The notes under the pieces are model-generated. The model did no database searches and was not told the DNA's origin. It worked only from the letters and a program-made list of their open reading frames with translations. Shown here piece by piece: positions 1 to 8,770 of a stretch of 64,000 nt of DNA. The stretch's first letter is position 1, and each line of letters opens with the position of its first letter. A program made the position numbers and the translations under genes. This DNA is from JBBPYC01 sp038200275 (lineage in GTDB: Bacteria; Pseudomonadota; Gammaproteobacteria; Burkholderiales; Burkholderiaceae_C), in NCBI GenBank assembly GCA_038200275.1, contig JBBPYC010000048.1, forward strand, positions 65,257 through 129,256, written 5' to 3'.

Positions 1-664
1 GTTCTGTCAGTAGCGGTGCTGCATCAGGTGACGTATCCGCCATCGATGTCTGGATCGAATAGACGCCGCCGGGCACATCAGACGACAGTCGAAAGATGTA
101 CCGCTTGTTCGCGAACCGCTCGAACCGGTTGCGCAGGGGGTCATCCTGATACGGCGTGATGGTGATCTCGCGCACATTCACCAGGTCGCCAAGATAAGGC
201 AGTTCGATCGAGCGAATTGCAGCGGATTGGTACACAGACATTCGGATGCGAGTACGGAAATAGTTCGGCTGACCCTTGGTGAGGCGCTGCATTTCCTGGA
301 TGTCGCGCTCCAGAAAGTACAGGATGACCGGGTTGCCACGCAGGCCCTCGATGTCGGGTTGTGGCGCTTTTCGAGCGCCGTCCAGGAACCGTGACGTCGC
401 GCGGCAGCACGTGCCGTCGTCTTGCGCGGTCAACGTTACGTCAACGCTGTCGTCAAATGATGACTCCAGGCTGCCGCGTTTCTTGAAGTCGTAGTGCAAG
501 GTGACGGGCGGCTTGATTGCTGCAAGGTGATCCTCCATGAAAAGCGCCTGCTCGGCCACGGAGAAATCATTCGCAGCTTGACCTGACAAACATACGGACA
601 GCAAGAAGCCACCCAGCAGGCACGCTCGCCGGCCGATCTGACCACACCGCAAAAATTTGCTCAT
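1..664 (-). CDS. Secreted protein of unknown function, partial (C-terminus beyond the window)
   Basis: The frame starts at ATG 664 and stays open to base 1, giving 221 visible codons without a stop. The start overlaps the stop of the upstream protease gene as ATGA, which suggests translational coupling. The first about 30 residues look like a signal peptide: a basic start (KFLRCGQIGRR), a hydrophobic stretch (ACLLGGFLLSVCLSG), then QAAND. The rest is soluble and mixed, with a Cys pair in DDGTCCRAT and repeated short beta-like segments. It is probably a periplasmic protein made with XoxF and XoxJ. I do not recognise the family and assign no function. Confidence 0.7.
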   Translation of the reverse strand, partial: MSKFLRCGQIGRRACLLGGFLLSVCLSGQAANDFSVAEQALFMEDHLAAIKPPVTLHYDFKKRGSLESSFDDSVDVTLTAQDDGTCCRATSRFLDGARKAPQPDIEGLRGNPVILYFLERDIQEMQRLTKGQPNYFRTRIRMSVYQSAAIRSIELPYLGDLVNVREITITPYQDDPLRNRFERFANKRYIFRLSSDVPGGVYSIQTSMADTSPDAAPLLTE

Positions 665-1683
665 CTAGCAGTCCCGCCATTGGTGCTTACCGCACAGGTC
701 TGTGTATCGAGGTTGATGCGCGTCGGTGCAGCGTCTGTGCTTGCCAAGTGGTCAAGCAGAGTCCGTGCTTCGATCCCGTCAGGCTGGATCGCGAGGGAAC
801 ACGCGAGCGCCTGTCGTGCTGGCGGTAGGCGGTCCATTTGCGAAAGGGCCAGCCCAAGGAGATACCAGGGCTCTGGATCACGTATGTCGTCATGCGTCCA
901 TTGCTCCGCCAGTTCCTGCAGCTCGGGCCAGCGCTTATCCCGCTCCATCGACCCTGCGCGCAGGAAGCGCGGTTGATTGGCAGCCGGCCGCTGCCAGTAA
1001 GGCAGCTGCCCGGACCGATCTGGTGCCACCGCAACAAATTGGTCGTCCGCAGCGTCGCTCAAGCCGATGAGCCATGCCGCAGGGGCCGCGAAGTAATGCC
1101 GTTCTCCGCCTCGCAGTCTGAAGGTCAGGATGCCCACCAACGCCTGTGAGGCATCGAACAGACCGCCGCCGCTGGCGCCGGAGTTGAACCAATTGCTGCT
1201 CTGGATTACCTGGCCGCCATCGAGTCGATGCAGCGCGATCACTGCTCCGCTGCTGTACTGGATGTTGAGCCCGCCGGTATAGCCCAGCGCCTCGACGGGC
1301 TGGCCCAGCACGAGCTGGCCTGGATTTGAAATCCGAGCAACGGGTGCTTCGAGTCGCGGTACACGCAAAACGCACAGGTCATGCTCCGAATCGCGCAGTT
1401 GCGCAACTACCGGGCGACGGTCGCCACCACGCAGGATGTAGACGCGCTCAGCGTCGCGCGTGACATGGCAGTTAGTAACAACGCGGTCCGCAGCGATCAC
1501 CACACCGGAACCTAGCGAGTAGCCGCCCTGTGCGCGCTCGGCTTCGATCTTGACGACGCTGGCGCCAAGCGCAATCAGCTGCGATCTCTCGATCTCTGCC
1601 TTGGCAGAAATCGGCCAGCTGATCAACCATGGGAGCAGCGCAAAGACCAGGAACCTCCAAAGGGTGGACGCACAAGAGCTCAT
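661..1683 (-). CDS. Secreted trypsin-like serine protease with C-terminal TPR-like region
   Basis: This 340-residue protein has an N-terminal signal peptide (hydrophobic stretch at about 8-28, ending SAKAE). The chymotrypsin/HtrA-type triad can be read: His in VVTNCHVT, Asp in SEHDLCVL and Ser in NSGASGGGLF. There is no PDZ domain. The last about 100 residues (LQELAEQW, PWYLLGLALSQM, ARQALACSLAIQPDG) look like tetratricopeptide helices. The gene starts 3 bases after xoxJ ends and overlaps the next gene, so it is the third member of the xoxF unit. A periplasmic processing or quality-control role is inferred from position; the substrate is unknown. Confidence 0.82.
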   Translation of the reverse strand: MSSCASTLWRFLVFALLPWLISWPISAKAEIERSQLIALGASVVKIEAERAQGGYSLGSGVVIAADRVVTNCHVTRDAERVYILRGGDRRPVVAQLRDSEHDLCVLRVPRLEAPVARISNPGQLVLGQPVEALGYTGGLNIQYSSGAVIALHRLDGGQVIQSSNWFNSGASGGGLFDASQALVGILTFRLRGGERHYFAAPAAWLIGLSDAADDQFVAVAPDRSGQLPYWQRPAANQPRFLRAGSMERDKRWPELQELAEQWTHDDIRDPEPWYLLGLALSQMDRLPPARQALACSLAIQPDGIEARTLLDHLASTDAAPTRINLDTQTCAVSTNGGTAR

Positions 1684-1686
1684 TTA

Positions 1687-2559
1687 CTACGGCTTGGGTG
1701 CTTCAAATGAGGCATCGACGATAGGCACGCCAAACTCTTTAAGAATCGCGTCGATCTCATCGTGCTTGGTCTCAATCAGCTGATTGACCTGCTGCAACCA
1801 TGGGCGCTCTCCGTAACGCACGCCCATCGCGATCGAATAATCAAATTGAACCCCCGTCTCCGACTTCAATGGAACGACCGCCAGCGCTACGTTCTTTACG
1901 CGCTGCGCAAAATAACCTGCGATTGGGCCCCAGACGATTGCCACATCAAGCTTGCCCTCGGCGAGATCTTTTTCAATGATCTCACCCGGATATTGCGCTG
2001 GGTCCGCATTCATGGTCCGGTAGGGCACCCCCTGGTCGACCAGCTTATGCTTCACGAGCCAGTCGGAGGCAGGCGATCGGTCGTAAATGCCGATGCGCAA
2101 TGCCTTGAGCTTGGCCGGATCGAGCTGCAGAAAATCAGCACCCGAAGCGACACTGTCCATCCCGCGGCCCTTCGGAAACACCAACGCATAGGTCGAGTGA
2201 TAGTAAGGTTTGCTGACCGCCACTTGATCGAAACCCTCAGGCACGCCCATGACGATGTCGCACGGGTAATCCTGCCCAGGGAGCTTGAATTTCAACGTGT
2301 TGCGAATGAATGCGAGCCGTTGCGGAAATGAATAGTAGGTGACCGGCAGGCCAAGAGCGGCGCCAAACAAGGCAGCTATCCGGTTTTCGATGCCTTCTGC
2401 AGCCAAGTTCGAGAAAGGAAGATTGTTCGGATCCTGGCAGACGCGCAGCTCAGTGCGCTGCTCAGGTTTGTCCTGCGCCAAAGCTGGGCCAGTGAGCATT
2501 GTCGTGAGCAAGCCGACTACGCAGACGCTGCCCAACGCCAAGTTGAAACTCTTCTTCAT
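1687..2559 (-). CDS. xoxJ: XoxJ-type periplasmic binding protein associated with PQQ methanol dehydrogenase
   Basis: This 290-residue protein has a signal peptide (about residues 1-28, ending ALAQ-DKPE) and a family-3 solute-binding fold. The sequence ELRVCQDPNNLPFSN near the mature N-terminus is typical of the MxaJ/XoxJ group, the 'quinoprotein dehydrogenase-associated putative ABC transporter substrate-binding proteins'. Published work on XoxJ points to a role in activating XoxF rather than nutrient uptake. No ABC permease or ATPase lies nearby, which agrees. It follows xoxF after a 195-base gap containing a strong hairpin. A xoxG cytochrome c gene, often found between xoxF and xoxJ, is absent here. 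Confidence 0.88.
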   Translation of the reverse strand: MKKSFNLALGSVCVVGLLTTMLTGPALAQDKPEQRTELRVCQDPNNLPFSNLAAEGIENRIAALFGAALGLPVTYYSFPQRLAFIRNTLKFKLPGQDYPCDIVMGVPEGFDQVAVSKPYYHSTYALVFPKGRGMDSVASGADFLQLDPAKLKALRIGIYDRSPASDWLVKHKLVDQGVPYRTMNADPAQYPGEIIEKDLAEGKLDVAIVWGPIAGYFAQRVKNVALAVVPLKSETGVQFDYSIAMGVRYGERPWLQQVNQLIETKHDEIDAILKEFGVPIVDASFEAPKP

Positions 2560-2632
2560 GCTTTAAATATTTTCAGATGCCGCAAAGGACCAATTGGGTC
2601 AGGTTCAGGATGCGGAACCGGTAACGAAATAA

Positions 2633-2664
2633 GGGAGACGGCACCGACCCGGCTGCCGTCTCCC
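2633..2664 (-). terminator. Hairpin between xoxF and xoxJ, likely attenuator or processing site
   Basis: The 11-base arm GGGAGACGGCA (2633-2643) and its exact complement (2654-2664) flank a 10-base loop. Read on the minus strand, the hairpin follows xoxF and is succeeded by TTATTTC, a short and imperfect T-run. It may terminate part of the transcripts or protect the 3' end of xoxF mRNA, so that more dehydrogenase than XoxJ is made. The role is inferred. Confidence 0.6.
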
Positions 2665-2754
2665 AGACTGCGCCCTGTGGATGCGCGGATCTCAATCAGC
2701 GCAAACACTGGCTGCGGCCAACCGGCCGTCACGCTCGGGTATCGCGTCCCGTCT

Positions 2755-4578
2755 TCAATTTCCCGGCAACGCGAACACCGTCAGCGAACCGCCCAGTTCG
2801 GTGTACTGAGCCAACTCCTTGTAGCCCCCCACCGCGCCCAGGCCGTCCTGGTCTTTTTCAAGGCCCGCCGCCATCCCGATGCCGGCCCAGCCGCCGATGC
2901 CTGAGAACACGCCCATGAACTGCTTACCCTTGTGTTCATAGGTGAACACGTTGCCGATGATGCCGGAGGGCGTCTTGAAGGTGAACAGCTCCTTGTTGAT
3001 GTCCTTGTTGTCCACGCATTTCATGTAGCCCTCAAGCGTGCCGTAGCACGACAAGCCACCGGCCGTGTTCAGCACGCCGCTCCAGACCGAGAACTTCTCG
3101 GGGTGCGTCTGCTCGATCTTGCCGGTGCCAGCGTTCCACGCGATGAAGTTGCCCATGCCGCCGTGACTGCCCACGGCCGGATACATCGACAACGTGGCAC
3201 CGACATACGGCTGGCCAGCGGTGTATTCGACCTTGAACGGCTCGTAGTCCATGCAGACGTGATTCGTCGGCACGTAGAACAGCTTGGTCTGCGGGTCGAA
3301 CGAGGCCGGCTGCTGGTCTTTCGTTCCGAGTGCGGCCGGGCAGATCCCCTTGGTGTTGACGTCCGGCCCTTGCACCGCAGTCGAATACTTGTCAACCACC
3401 TGCGGACGACCGGACTTCATGTCCACGTTCGTTGCCCAGTTTACTGTCGGGTCGTACTTCTCGGCGACCAGCAACTCACCCGTGATGCGGTCCATCGTGT
3501 AGCCGAAACCGTTGCGGTCGAAGTGGACCAGCGCCTTGGTCGGCTTGCCCTTCACGTCGATGTCGGCCAGGATCATCTCGTTCACGCCGTCATAGTCCCA
3601 CTGGTCAAACGGCGTCATCTGATAGACCCACTTGGCCATGCCGGTGTCCACGTCCCGCGCGAAGATCGTCATCGACCACTTGTTGTCGCCGGGCCGTTGC
3701 GCGGGGTTCCAGGTCGACGGGTTGCCGGTGCCGTAGTACATCAGGTTGGCGGCCTTGTCATAGCTGAACCAGCCCCAGGTCGTTCCGCCGCCGATCTTCC
3801 ACTGGTCTCCTTTCCAAGTCTTGAGCGACGAGTCCTTGCCAACCGGCGCCATCTTGCCGTCGGTCCAGGTCATCGTCTTCTCCGGGTCCATCAGCATTTC
3901 AGCGTCGGGGCCTACGCTGTAGCCTTTCCAGGCCTGCTTGCCGTCCTTGATGTTGTAGGCGACGATGAAGCCACGCACGCCCCACTCGCCGCCGCTGATG
4001 CCGGTAATCACCTTGTCCTTGAAGATGTGCGGCGCGTTGGTGTTGACTGCGCCGCTCTTCGGATCGCCGTTCTTCACGGTCCAGACGACTTTGCCGGTCT
4101 TCGCGTCGAGCGCAACTAGTGTGCTGTCGGCCTGCTGCATGAAGACCTTGCCTTCGGCATAGGCAACGCCGCGGTTTACGGTATCGCAGCACATCTGCGG
4201 GATCACCGCCGGGTCCTGCTTGGGCTCGTATTTCCAGACGATCTTCTTAGTATCCAGATCGATCGCGAACACCTTGTTCGGGAACGGGGAGACCAAGTAC
4301 ATCATGCCGTCGATCACGAGCGGAGAGCCTTCATGGCCGCGCAGCACGCCAGTGGAAAACGTCCAAGCCACCTGCAGCTTGCCGACGTTGTCCTTGTTGA
4401 TCTGATTAAGCTGGCTATAGCGCTGGTTGGACATGCCACCGGCCTGCATCGCCCAATTCTTCGGGTTCGCGATGTTCTTCTCAACATCGTCATTGGCCGC
4501 AGCCAAGCCGGGTGCCGCGAGCAATGCCACGCCGAGGAGGCGCCATGAGCGGTTATCAAAACGTCCTGTCATTCGCAT
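2755..4578 (-). CDS. xoxF: Lanthanide-dependent PQQ methanol dehydrogenase XoxF
   Basis: This periplasmic quinoprotein oxidises methanol to formaldehyde. From ATG 4578 the protein has 607 residues, with a signal peptide ending near AAAND (about residue 29). That start has an AGGGGA ribosome site 6 bases upstream; an in-frame ATG at 4677 lacks one. Visible marks are the vicinal cysteines 130-131 (PQMCCDT), Glu198 (GGEWG) and Asn286 (GNPSTWN) as metal ligands, catalytic Asp328 and, two residues on, Asp330 in DQWDYDGVNE. Asp at this second position is the known signature of XoxF and lanthanide binding; calcium-type MxaF has Ala. The gene is divergent from mxaR and first in its own unit. Confidence 0.95.
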   Translation of the reverse strand: MRMTGRFDNRSWRLLGVALLAAPGLAAANDDVEKNIANPKNWAMQAGGMSNQRYSQLNQINKDNVGKLQVAWTFSTGVLRGHEGSPLVIDGMMYLVSPFPNKVFAIDLDTKKIVWKYEPKQDPAVIPQMCCDTVNRGVAYAEGKVFMQQADSTLVALDAKTGKVVWTVKNGDPKSGAVNTNAPHIFKDKVITGISGGEWGVRGFIVAYNIKDGKQAWKGYSVGPDAEMLMDPEKTMTWTDGKMAPVGKDSSLKTWKGDQWKIGGGTTWGWFSYDKAANLMYYGTGNPSTWNPAQRPGDNKWSMTIFARDVDTGMAKWVYQMTPFDQWDYDGVNEMILADIDVKGKPTKALVHFDRNGFGYTMDRITGELLVAEKYDPTVNWATNVDMKSGRPQVVDKYSTAVQGPDVNTKGICPAALGTKDQQPASFDPQTKLFYVPTNHVCMDYEPFKVEYTAGQPYVGATLSMYPAVGSHGGMGNFIAWNAGTGKIEQTHPEKFSVWSGVLNTAGGLSCYGTLEGYMKCVDNKDINKELFTFKTPSGIIGNVFTYEHKGKQFMGVFSGIGGWAGIGMAAGLEKDQDGLGAVGGYKELAQYTELGGSLTVFALPGN

Positions 4579-4896
4579 CAAAAATCCCCTTGCTTTGGAA
4601 AAATCAAACACCTCAGGCAAAGCCGAATCGCAGCAGCCAAAGCCGCTCATGAATCCGTAGCGACGCAGCCCAGTCAAACCCGCTTGCCGCCCGATCTTTG
4701 CATGTCACTTTTTATGCGTGTTCAGGCAATTGATGCTTAGGAAAAACCCTTGCTCTTGGTTGAGTCCACCGCTATTTTTTTCAACCGGTGTCGAACCACA
4801 TCGACCCTGCTCTCACTACGAGTTTTGTCTGCAACCTTCAACACGTCCAACGCGTACCGTCTGGCGCATACTGCGGCCGATTCTGGAGGATCTTGA
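4579..4896. promoter_or_regulatory. Divergent control region between xoxF and mxaR
   Basis: These 318 bases hold no gene and must carry the promoters of both the xoxF unit (minus) and the mxa unit (plus). Clear ribosome sites are visible at both ends: AGGGGA before xoxF and GGAGGA at 4885-4890 before mxaR. An inverted pair GGTTGA (4758-4763) and TCAACC (4781-4786) flanks an AT-rich stretch and could be an operator or part of one. I could not find a convincing -35/-10 pair for either direction. Confidence 0.5.
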
Positions 4897-5919
4897 ATGG
4901 ATCGAAGTGATTCAACGCTGAGCGATTGGCGCGGGCGTGCATTGCAACTTGAGACTGAGGTCGGCAAGTCCGTGATCGGACAAGCACGAGCGATCCACCT
5001 GATCATCACAGCCGTATTTTCGCGCGGCCACGTGCTGTTGCAAGGCGATGTAGGCGTCGGCAAGACGACATTGCTGCGCGCGGTTGCCCATGTGCTCGGA
5101 GGCGCATTCGCGCGCACTGAAGGCACGATCGACCTGATGCCGAACGACCTGATCTACTACACGTACATCAGCGCTGAAGGCAAGCCGGCAGTCGAGGCCG
5201 GGCCGTTGCTGAAGCACGGTGAAAAACTGGCTATCTTCTTCTTCAATGAGATCAACCGAGCGCGTCCGCAAGTCCACTCGCTGCTGCTGCGCGTGATGGC
5301 CGAGCGCAGTGTGACGGCGTTCAACCGCGAGTATCGCTTTCCACACCTGCTCGTGTTCGCCGACCGCAATCGGGTCGAGCGCGAAGAGACGTTCGAGATC
5401 TCTGCTGCGGCGCGGGACCGCTTCATGATGGAGTTGACGATCGACGCGCCCGAGGCCGATGACGAGCGACGCCAGCTGATGTTCGAGCCGCGTTTCCACG
5501 ACACCGATCGGCTGATCTCGGAGCTTGCCGACGCGCTGGTGCCCTACCGGGAACTCGATCAAGTGGCTGCCTTGATCCAGCGCCGCGTACAAGCGTCCGA
5601 GACGCTTCAGGTGTACGCATTGAACCTATGGCGCGCGACCGCAGATCCCGCCCGCTACGGCGTGCGGCTACCGGACGTGGATGTGCAAGGGCTGATGCTC
5701 GCGGGCGCAAGTCCGCGCGGTATGAGCCTGCTGCTCAGGGCAGCGCGCGTTGCGGCCTGGCTTGACGACCGCGATTGGGTCACGCCGGAAGATGTGCAAG
5801 CGGTATTCACGGAGACGATCGCGCATCGGCTCTGCTTCCAGCCGGTCCACGAAATGCGCCGACACGAGATTGCTGGCCCGCTGATGCGTGGGATTCTGGA
5901 TGGCGTGGCGGTGCCGTGA
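4897..5919 (+). CDS. mxaR: MoxR-family AAA ATPase of methanol dehydrogenase maturation
   Basis: This 340-residue ATPase heads the mxaRSACKL operon. Walker A is GDVGVGKT (residues 50-57). The Walker B region reads AIFFFNEINRA (112-122): the usual Asp before the catalytic Glu is Asn. An arginine-finger-like segment (AARDRFMMEL) and C-terminal lid helices follow. MoxR proteins act with DUF58 and VWA proteins as chaperones that insert metals or mature enzymes, and in methylotrophs this set is needed for active methanol dehydrogenase. Start ATG 4897 has GGAGGA 6 bases upstream. Its stop overlaps mxaS by GTGA. Confidence 0.9.
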   Translation: MDRSDSTLSDWRGRALQLETEVGKSVIGQARAIHLIITAVFSRGHVLLQGDVGVGKTTLLRAVAHVLGGAFARTEGTIDLMPNDLIYYTYISAEGKPAVEAGPLLKHGEKLAIFFFNEINRARPQVHSLLLRVMAERSVTAFNREYRFPHLLVFADRNRVEREETFEISAAARDRFMMELTIDAPEADDERRQLMFEPRFHDTDRLISELADALVPYRELDQVAALIQRRVQASETLQVYALNLWRATADPARYGVRLPDVDVQGLMLAGASPRGMSLLLRAARVAAWLDDRDWVTPEDVQAVFTETIAHRLCFQPVHEMRRHEIAGPLMRGILDGVAVP

Positions 5920-6770
5920 CGCTGCCGCAGGCCGTCCGCGAACTGCACTACCGGGTCGATGCGCCGGTGCTTGGCCATTTCCCAGGCCATCACAAGAGCA
6001 CGCGCGGCGACAGCGGTTTCGAGTTCCGCGGCCATGCGCCGCTCCTCGATGTGCCGGACCCGCGCCGGCTCGACCTGCACGCGAGCCTGCGCGACCCATT
6101 CGGTGGCTGGATCGTGCGCGTTCACAGCCAGCGCAAGGCCATCCCTGTGATGTTGGTGGCCGATCTGTCGGCGTCGATGCGCTTTGCCGGCCAGCGCCGC
6201 AAGCTCGACGTGTTGGCCGACTTCGCAGACAGCCTCGCGTTGTCGGCCTGGCGCACCGGTGACAGCTTCGGCTTCATCGGGTGCGATGACAAGGTCCGCC
6301 AGGACCTGCTGTTGCTGCCCACGCGGATGCGCGGCGCGGGCGCTGCACTGGCTGCGAGGCTGCGCACGTTGCAGCTGAATGGCAAGTCGGCCGATGCGCT
6401 TGCGTCGGCGTTCCGACATCTGGGTCGGCAGCGGTCCCTGATCTTTCTCGTGTCCGACTTCCACCTGCCGCTGCCGGTCGTCGAAGGCGTGCTCGCATCG
6501 CTGGCTCGGCACAACGTGGTGCCTGTCGTGCTCTGGGAGCGGCTCGAGTTTGCATCGATGACGCGTCAAGGCTTGCTGCGTGCGGTCGACCCGGAAACCG
6601 GCCGCCGGACGTTGGTCTGGTGGCGCCCGGCGTTACGTCAACGCTGGCTGGCTGCGTTGCAAAAGCACCGAGGGATGCTGTTGCAGGCATTCCATGCGCA
6701 TCGGCTGCGGCCGCTGTTTATCGAAAACGGTTTCGACGCCGATGCGGTCACGCGGCACTTTCATGCTTAG
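5916..6770 (+). CDS. mxaS: DUF58 protein MxaS
   Basis: I chose GTG 5916 because it overlaps the mxaR stop (GTGA) and gives 284 residues beginning TLPQAVRELHYR, as expected for this family; an upstream ATG at 5775 would overlap mxaR by 145 bases. The DUF58 core lies near the centre (RDPFGGWIVRVHSQ), followed by a VWA-like segment (VMLVADLSASMRFAG, with an Asp-x-Ser-x-Ser metal-site pattern). DUF58 proteins are partners of MoxR ATPases. There is no signal peptide or clear membrane span, so it probably acts in the cytoplasm with MxaR. Confidence 0.85.
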   Translation: MTLPQAVRELHYRVDAPVLGHFPGHHKSTRGDSGFEFRGHAPLLDVPDPRRLDLHASLRDPFGGWIVRVHSQRKAIPVMLVADLSASMRFAGQRRKLDVLADFADSLALSAWRTGDSFGFIGCDDKVRQDLLLLPTRMRGAGAALAARLRTLQLNGKSADALASAFRHLGRQRSLIFLVSDFHLPLPVVEGVLASLARHNVVPVVLWERLEFASMTRQGLLRAVDPETGRRTLVWWRPALRQRWLAALQKHRGMLLQAFHAHRLRPLFIENGFDADAVTRHFHA

Positions 6771-7707
6771 CCTGTCGATGCACATGCGCCGGCTGCGTGC
6801 CGTCGTGGCGATCGGTTTGACTTTGCTTGCGCTGCTGGCCACCACCGCACGCGCCGCATCACCGCCACCACGGCTCGACGCCACGACGACCGAACCCCGC
6901 GCGTTCGGCTGGCAGATCGGCGACATCGTGGAGCGAAGCGTGACGGTGCAAGCGGGAAACGGGCTCGTGCTCGAAGGCGCCAGCCTGCCGCGGGCCGGTG
7001 TGCGCGGCAGCGCACTCGAACTGCGCAGCGTGAGCCGGCGCAGCAGCGCTGAGTCCGGCGGGCGACGCGAAGAACTGATGCTGCGCTACCAGGTGTTTCT
7101 GTCACCAAGCGCGAGTCGCGTGCTGGAGATGCCGGCGTTCAAGTTGCGCTTCACAGGCCAGACGCGCGAACAAGAGATCCGGATCGAGGCATGGCCGGTG
7201 ACGGTGTCGCCATTGACCCCGGTCGATCCGGAGATGCGGCGTGGGCTTGGGGAACTGCGGCCCGATGCGGCACCGATGCTGATTGACACAGCGCCCGCAC
7301 GACTGGGCCTGATGGTATGTGGCGGCGCACTGCTGCTGCTCATTGCCTACCTTGTTCATGTCTACATCGGCCTGCCCTGGTGGAACCGATCGCATCGGCC
7401 GTTCACGTCCGCATGGCGTGGACTGCGGCGCTCGACGTCTGCCAGTCCGCAGGCTCAGCAGCAGCGTGCTTTCAAGGCCATTCACGAGGCATTGAACCGG
7501 ACCTGGGGCGCGGTGCTGTTCGAGTCGGGCATCCATCCATTCCTCGCGTCGCACCCGCGCTTCAAGCCGCTGCGCAGCGACCTGGTCGTGTTCTTCGGCA
7601 AATCGCGCGCGGCGCATTTCAGTGGCAGCGCTCCCTCCGACCAGGACCAAGCCTGGCTTATGGAGTTCTGCCGGTGTTGCCGCGACGCCGAGCGGGGCGC
7701 CGCATGA
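6763..7707 (+). CDS. mxaA: MxaA, membrane-anchored methanol dehydrogenase maturation protein
   Basis: Starts at ATG 6763, overlapping mxaS by 8 bases (ATG 6778 or 6784 would remove only the first few residues). The 314-residue product has an N-terminal signal or anchor (RLRAVVAIGLTLLALLATTARA), a periplasmic domain of about 170 residues, one transmembrane helix (LGLMVCGGALLLLIAYLVHVY) and a cytoplasmic C-terminal domain rich in Trp and Phe. Gene order and architecture match MxaA, which in classical methylotrophs is needed for metal (calcium) insertion into methanol dehydrogenase. Here its client would be XoxF or an enzyme encoded elsewhere. Confidence 0.8.
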   Translation: MLSLSMHMRRLRAVVAIGLTLLALLATTARAASPPPRLDATTTEPRAFGWQIGDIVERSVTVQAGNGLVLEGASLPRAGVRGSALELRSVSRRSSAESGGRREELMLRYQVFLSPSASRVLEMPAFKLRFTGQTREQEIRIEAWPVTVSPLTPVDPEMRRGLGELRPDAAPMLIDTAPARLGLMVCGGALLLLIAYLVHVYIGLPWWNRSHRPFTSAWRGLRRSTSASPQAQQQRAFKAIHEALNRTWGAVLFESGIHPFLASHPRFKPLRSDLVVFFGKSRAAHFSGSAPSDQDQAWLMEFCRCCRDAERGAA

Positions 7708-7726
7708 AGCGCGTTATAGCCTGCCG

Positions 7727-8770
7727 ATGAGCCTGGACCATCCCTGGCTGCTGTGGCTGTTGCCGCTGGCCTTGCTGCCGCTGATCGCACGGCACGACCG
7801 GGCAATGAGCAACACCTGGGCGCTGCTACAACCGCCCGATCGGCTCTCAGGCCTGCTGGATTGGGCGCTGCGCAGCGTCGGCGCGCTGGCGCTGGCAGCC
7901 CTGATCATCGGCTTGGCCGGTCCCTATCGGCCCGAGTACACGGTCGAGCGCGTCGGCACAGGTGCCGAGATCGTACTGGCGCTCGACCGCAGCCACAGCA
8001 TGGATCAGGGTTTCGCCGGCTCGCGTCCTGCCAGGTCGGAACCGAAGGGCACCGGCCCGGAGGCGATCGAGTACTACACAAGCCTGGCACCTGGGCGCCT
8101 GCGCAATTCGAAAGGCAAGGTAGCCCGGCAGTTGCTGTCCGAGTTCGCAGCCCGACGCCCCGACGATCGGATCGCAATGATCGTGTTCAGCACGTTGCCG
8201 GTGCCGGTGCTAGCGTTTACGCAGAAGCAGGAGGCGATCCAGGCGGCCATTGCGGCGGCCGACATCGGGCGCGGCCTGTCCGAGACCAACATCGGCCTGG
8301 CGCTGCAGTCGGCGCTGTCGCTGTTTAGGGATCGGCCGTATACCGGCTCGCGCATCGTGATGCTGGTGTCTGACGGCGGCGACCGGCTCGATACGGACGC
8401 GAAGGAACGGGTGACTTATCTGGCGCGCAAATACCGGGTCGCGATCTACTGGATTTACTTGCGCTCGGGCAACAGCCCCGGGCTGATGCTGGAAGCCGGC
8501 GAGGCCCAGCAGAACGTCGACGCCGTGCCGGAGTACGCATTGAACCAGTTCCTCGGCTCGATCGGCACCGCGTACCACGCTTACGAAGCCGGCAACTCAG
8601 AAAGCCTGCAAGAAGCGCTCGACTCGGTCAGCCGCCTGGAAAACCTGCCAATCGCATATCAGGACACGCTACCGCGGCGCGATGGGTGGCCGCTCTGCGT
8701 GGGCGTAGCGCTCGGCTGCGTCTTGCTGCTGCTCGCGGCCAACCTTGTGGAGATCCGACGATGGATATGA
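7727..8770 (+). CDS. mxaC: MxaC, membrane VWA-domain protein
   Basis: Begins at ATG 7727 (SLDHPWLLWLLPLALLPLI), 19 bases after mxaA, and gives 347 residues. The layout is BatA-like: two N-terminal membrane helices, a VWA domain and a C-terminal helix (WPLCVGVALGCVLLLLAANLV). The metal-ion-dependent adhesion site is intact: DRSHS (Asp-x-Ser-x-Ser), the Thr of SETNIG and SDGGD. VWA proteins of this kind work with MoxR ATPases on periplasmic enzymes. The position between mxaA and mxaK fixes the identity. Confidence 0.85.
   Translation: MSLDHPWLLWLLPLALLPLIARHDRAMSNTWALLQPPDRLSGLLDWALRSVGALALAALIIGLAGPYRPEYTVERVGTGAEIVLALDRSHSMDQGFAGSRPARSEPKGTGPEAIEYYTSLAPGRLRNSKGKVARQLLSEFAARRPDDRIAMIVFSTLPVPVLAFTQKQEAIQAAIAAADIGRGLSETNIGLALQSALSLFRDRPYTGSRIVMLVSDGGDRLDTDAKERVTYLARKYRVAIYWIYLRSGNSPGLMLEAGEAQQNVDAVPEYALNQFLGSIGTAYHAYEAGNSESLQEALDSVSRLENLPIAYQDTLPRRDGWPLCVGVALGCVLLLLAANLVEIRRWI

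Noticed and set aside
2755..4578. Calling the dehydrogenase MxaF because mxaRSACKL genes are adjacent
   Set aside because: The Asp at the second position of the DYD motif is the XoxF mark, and no mxaI small-subunit gene is present.
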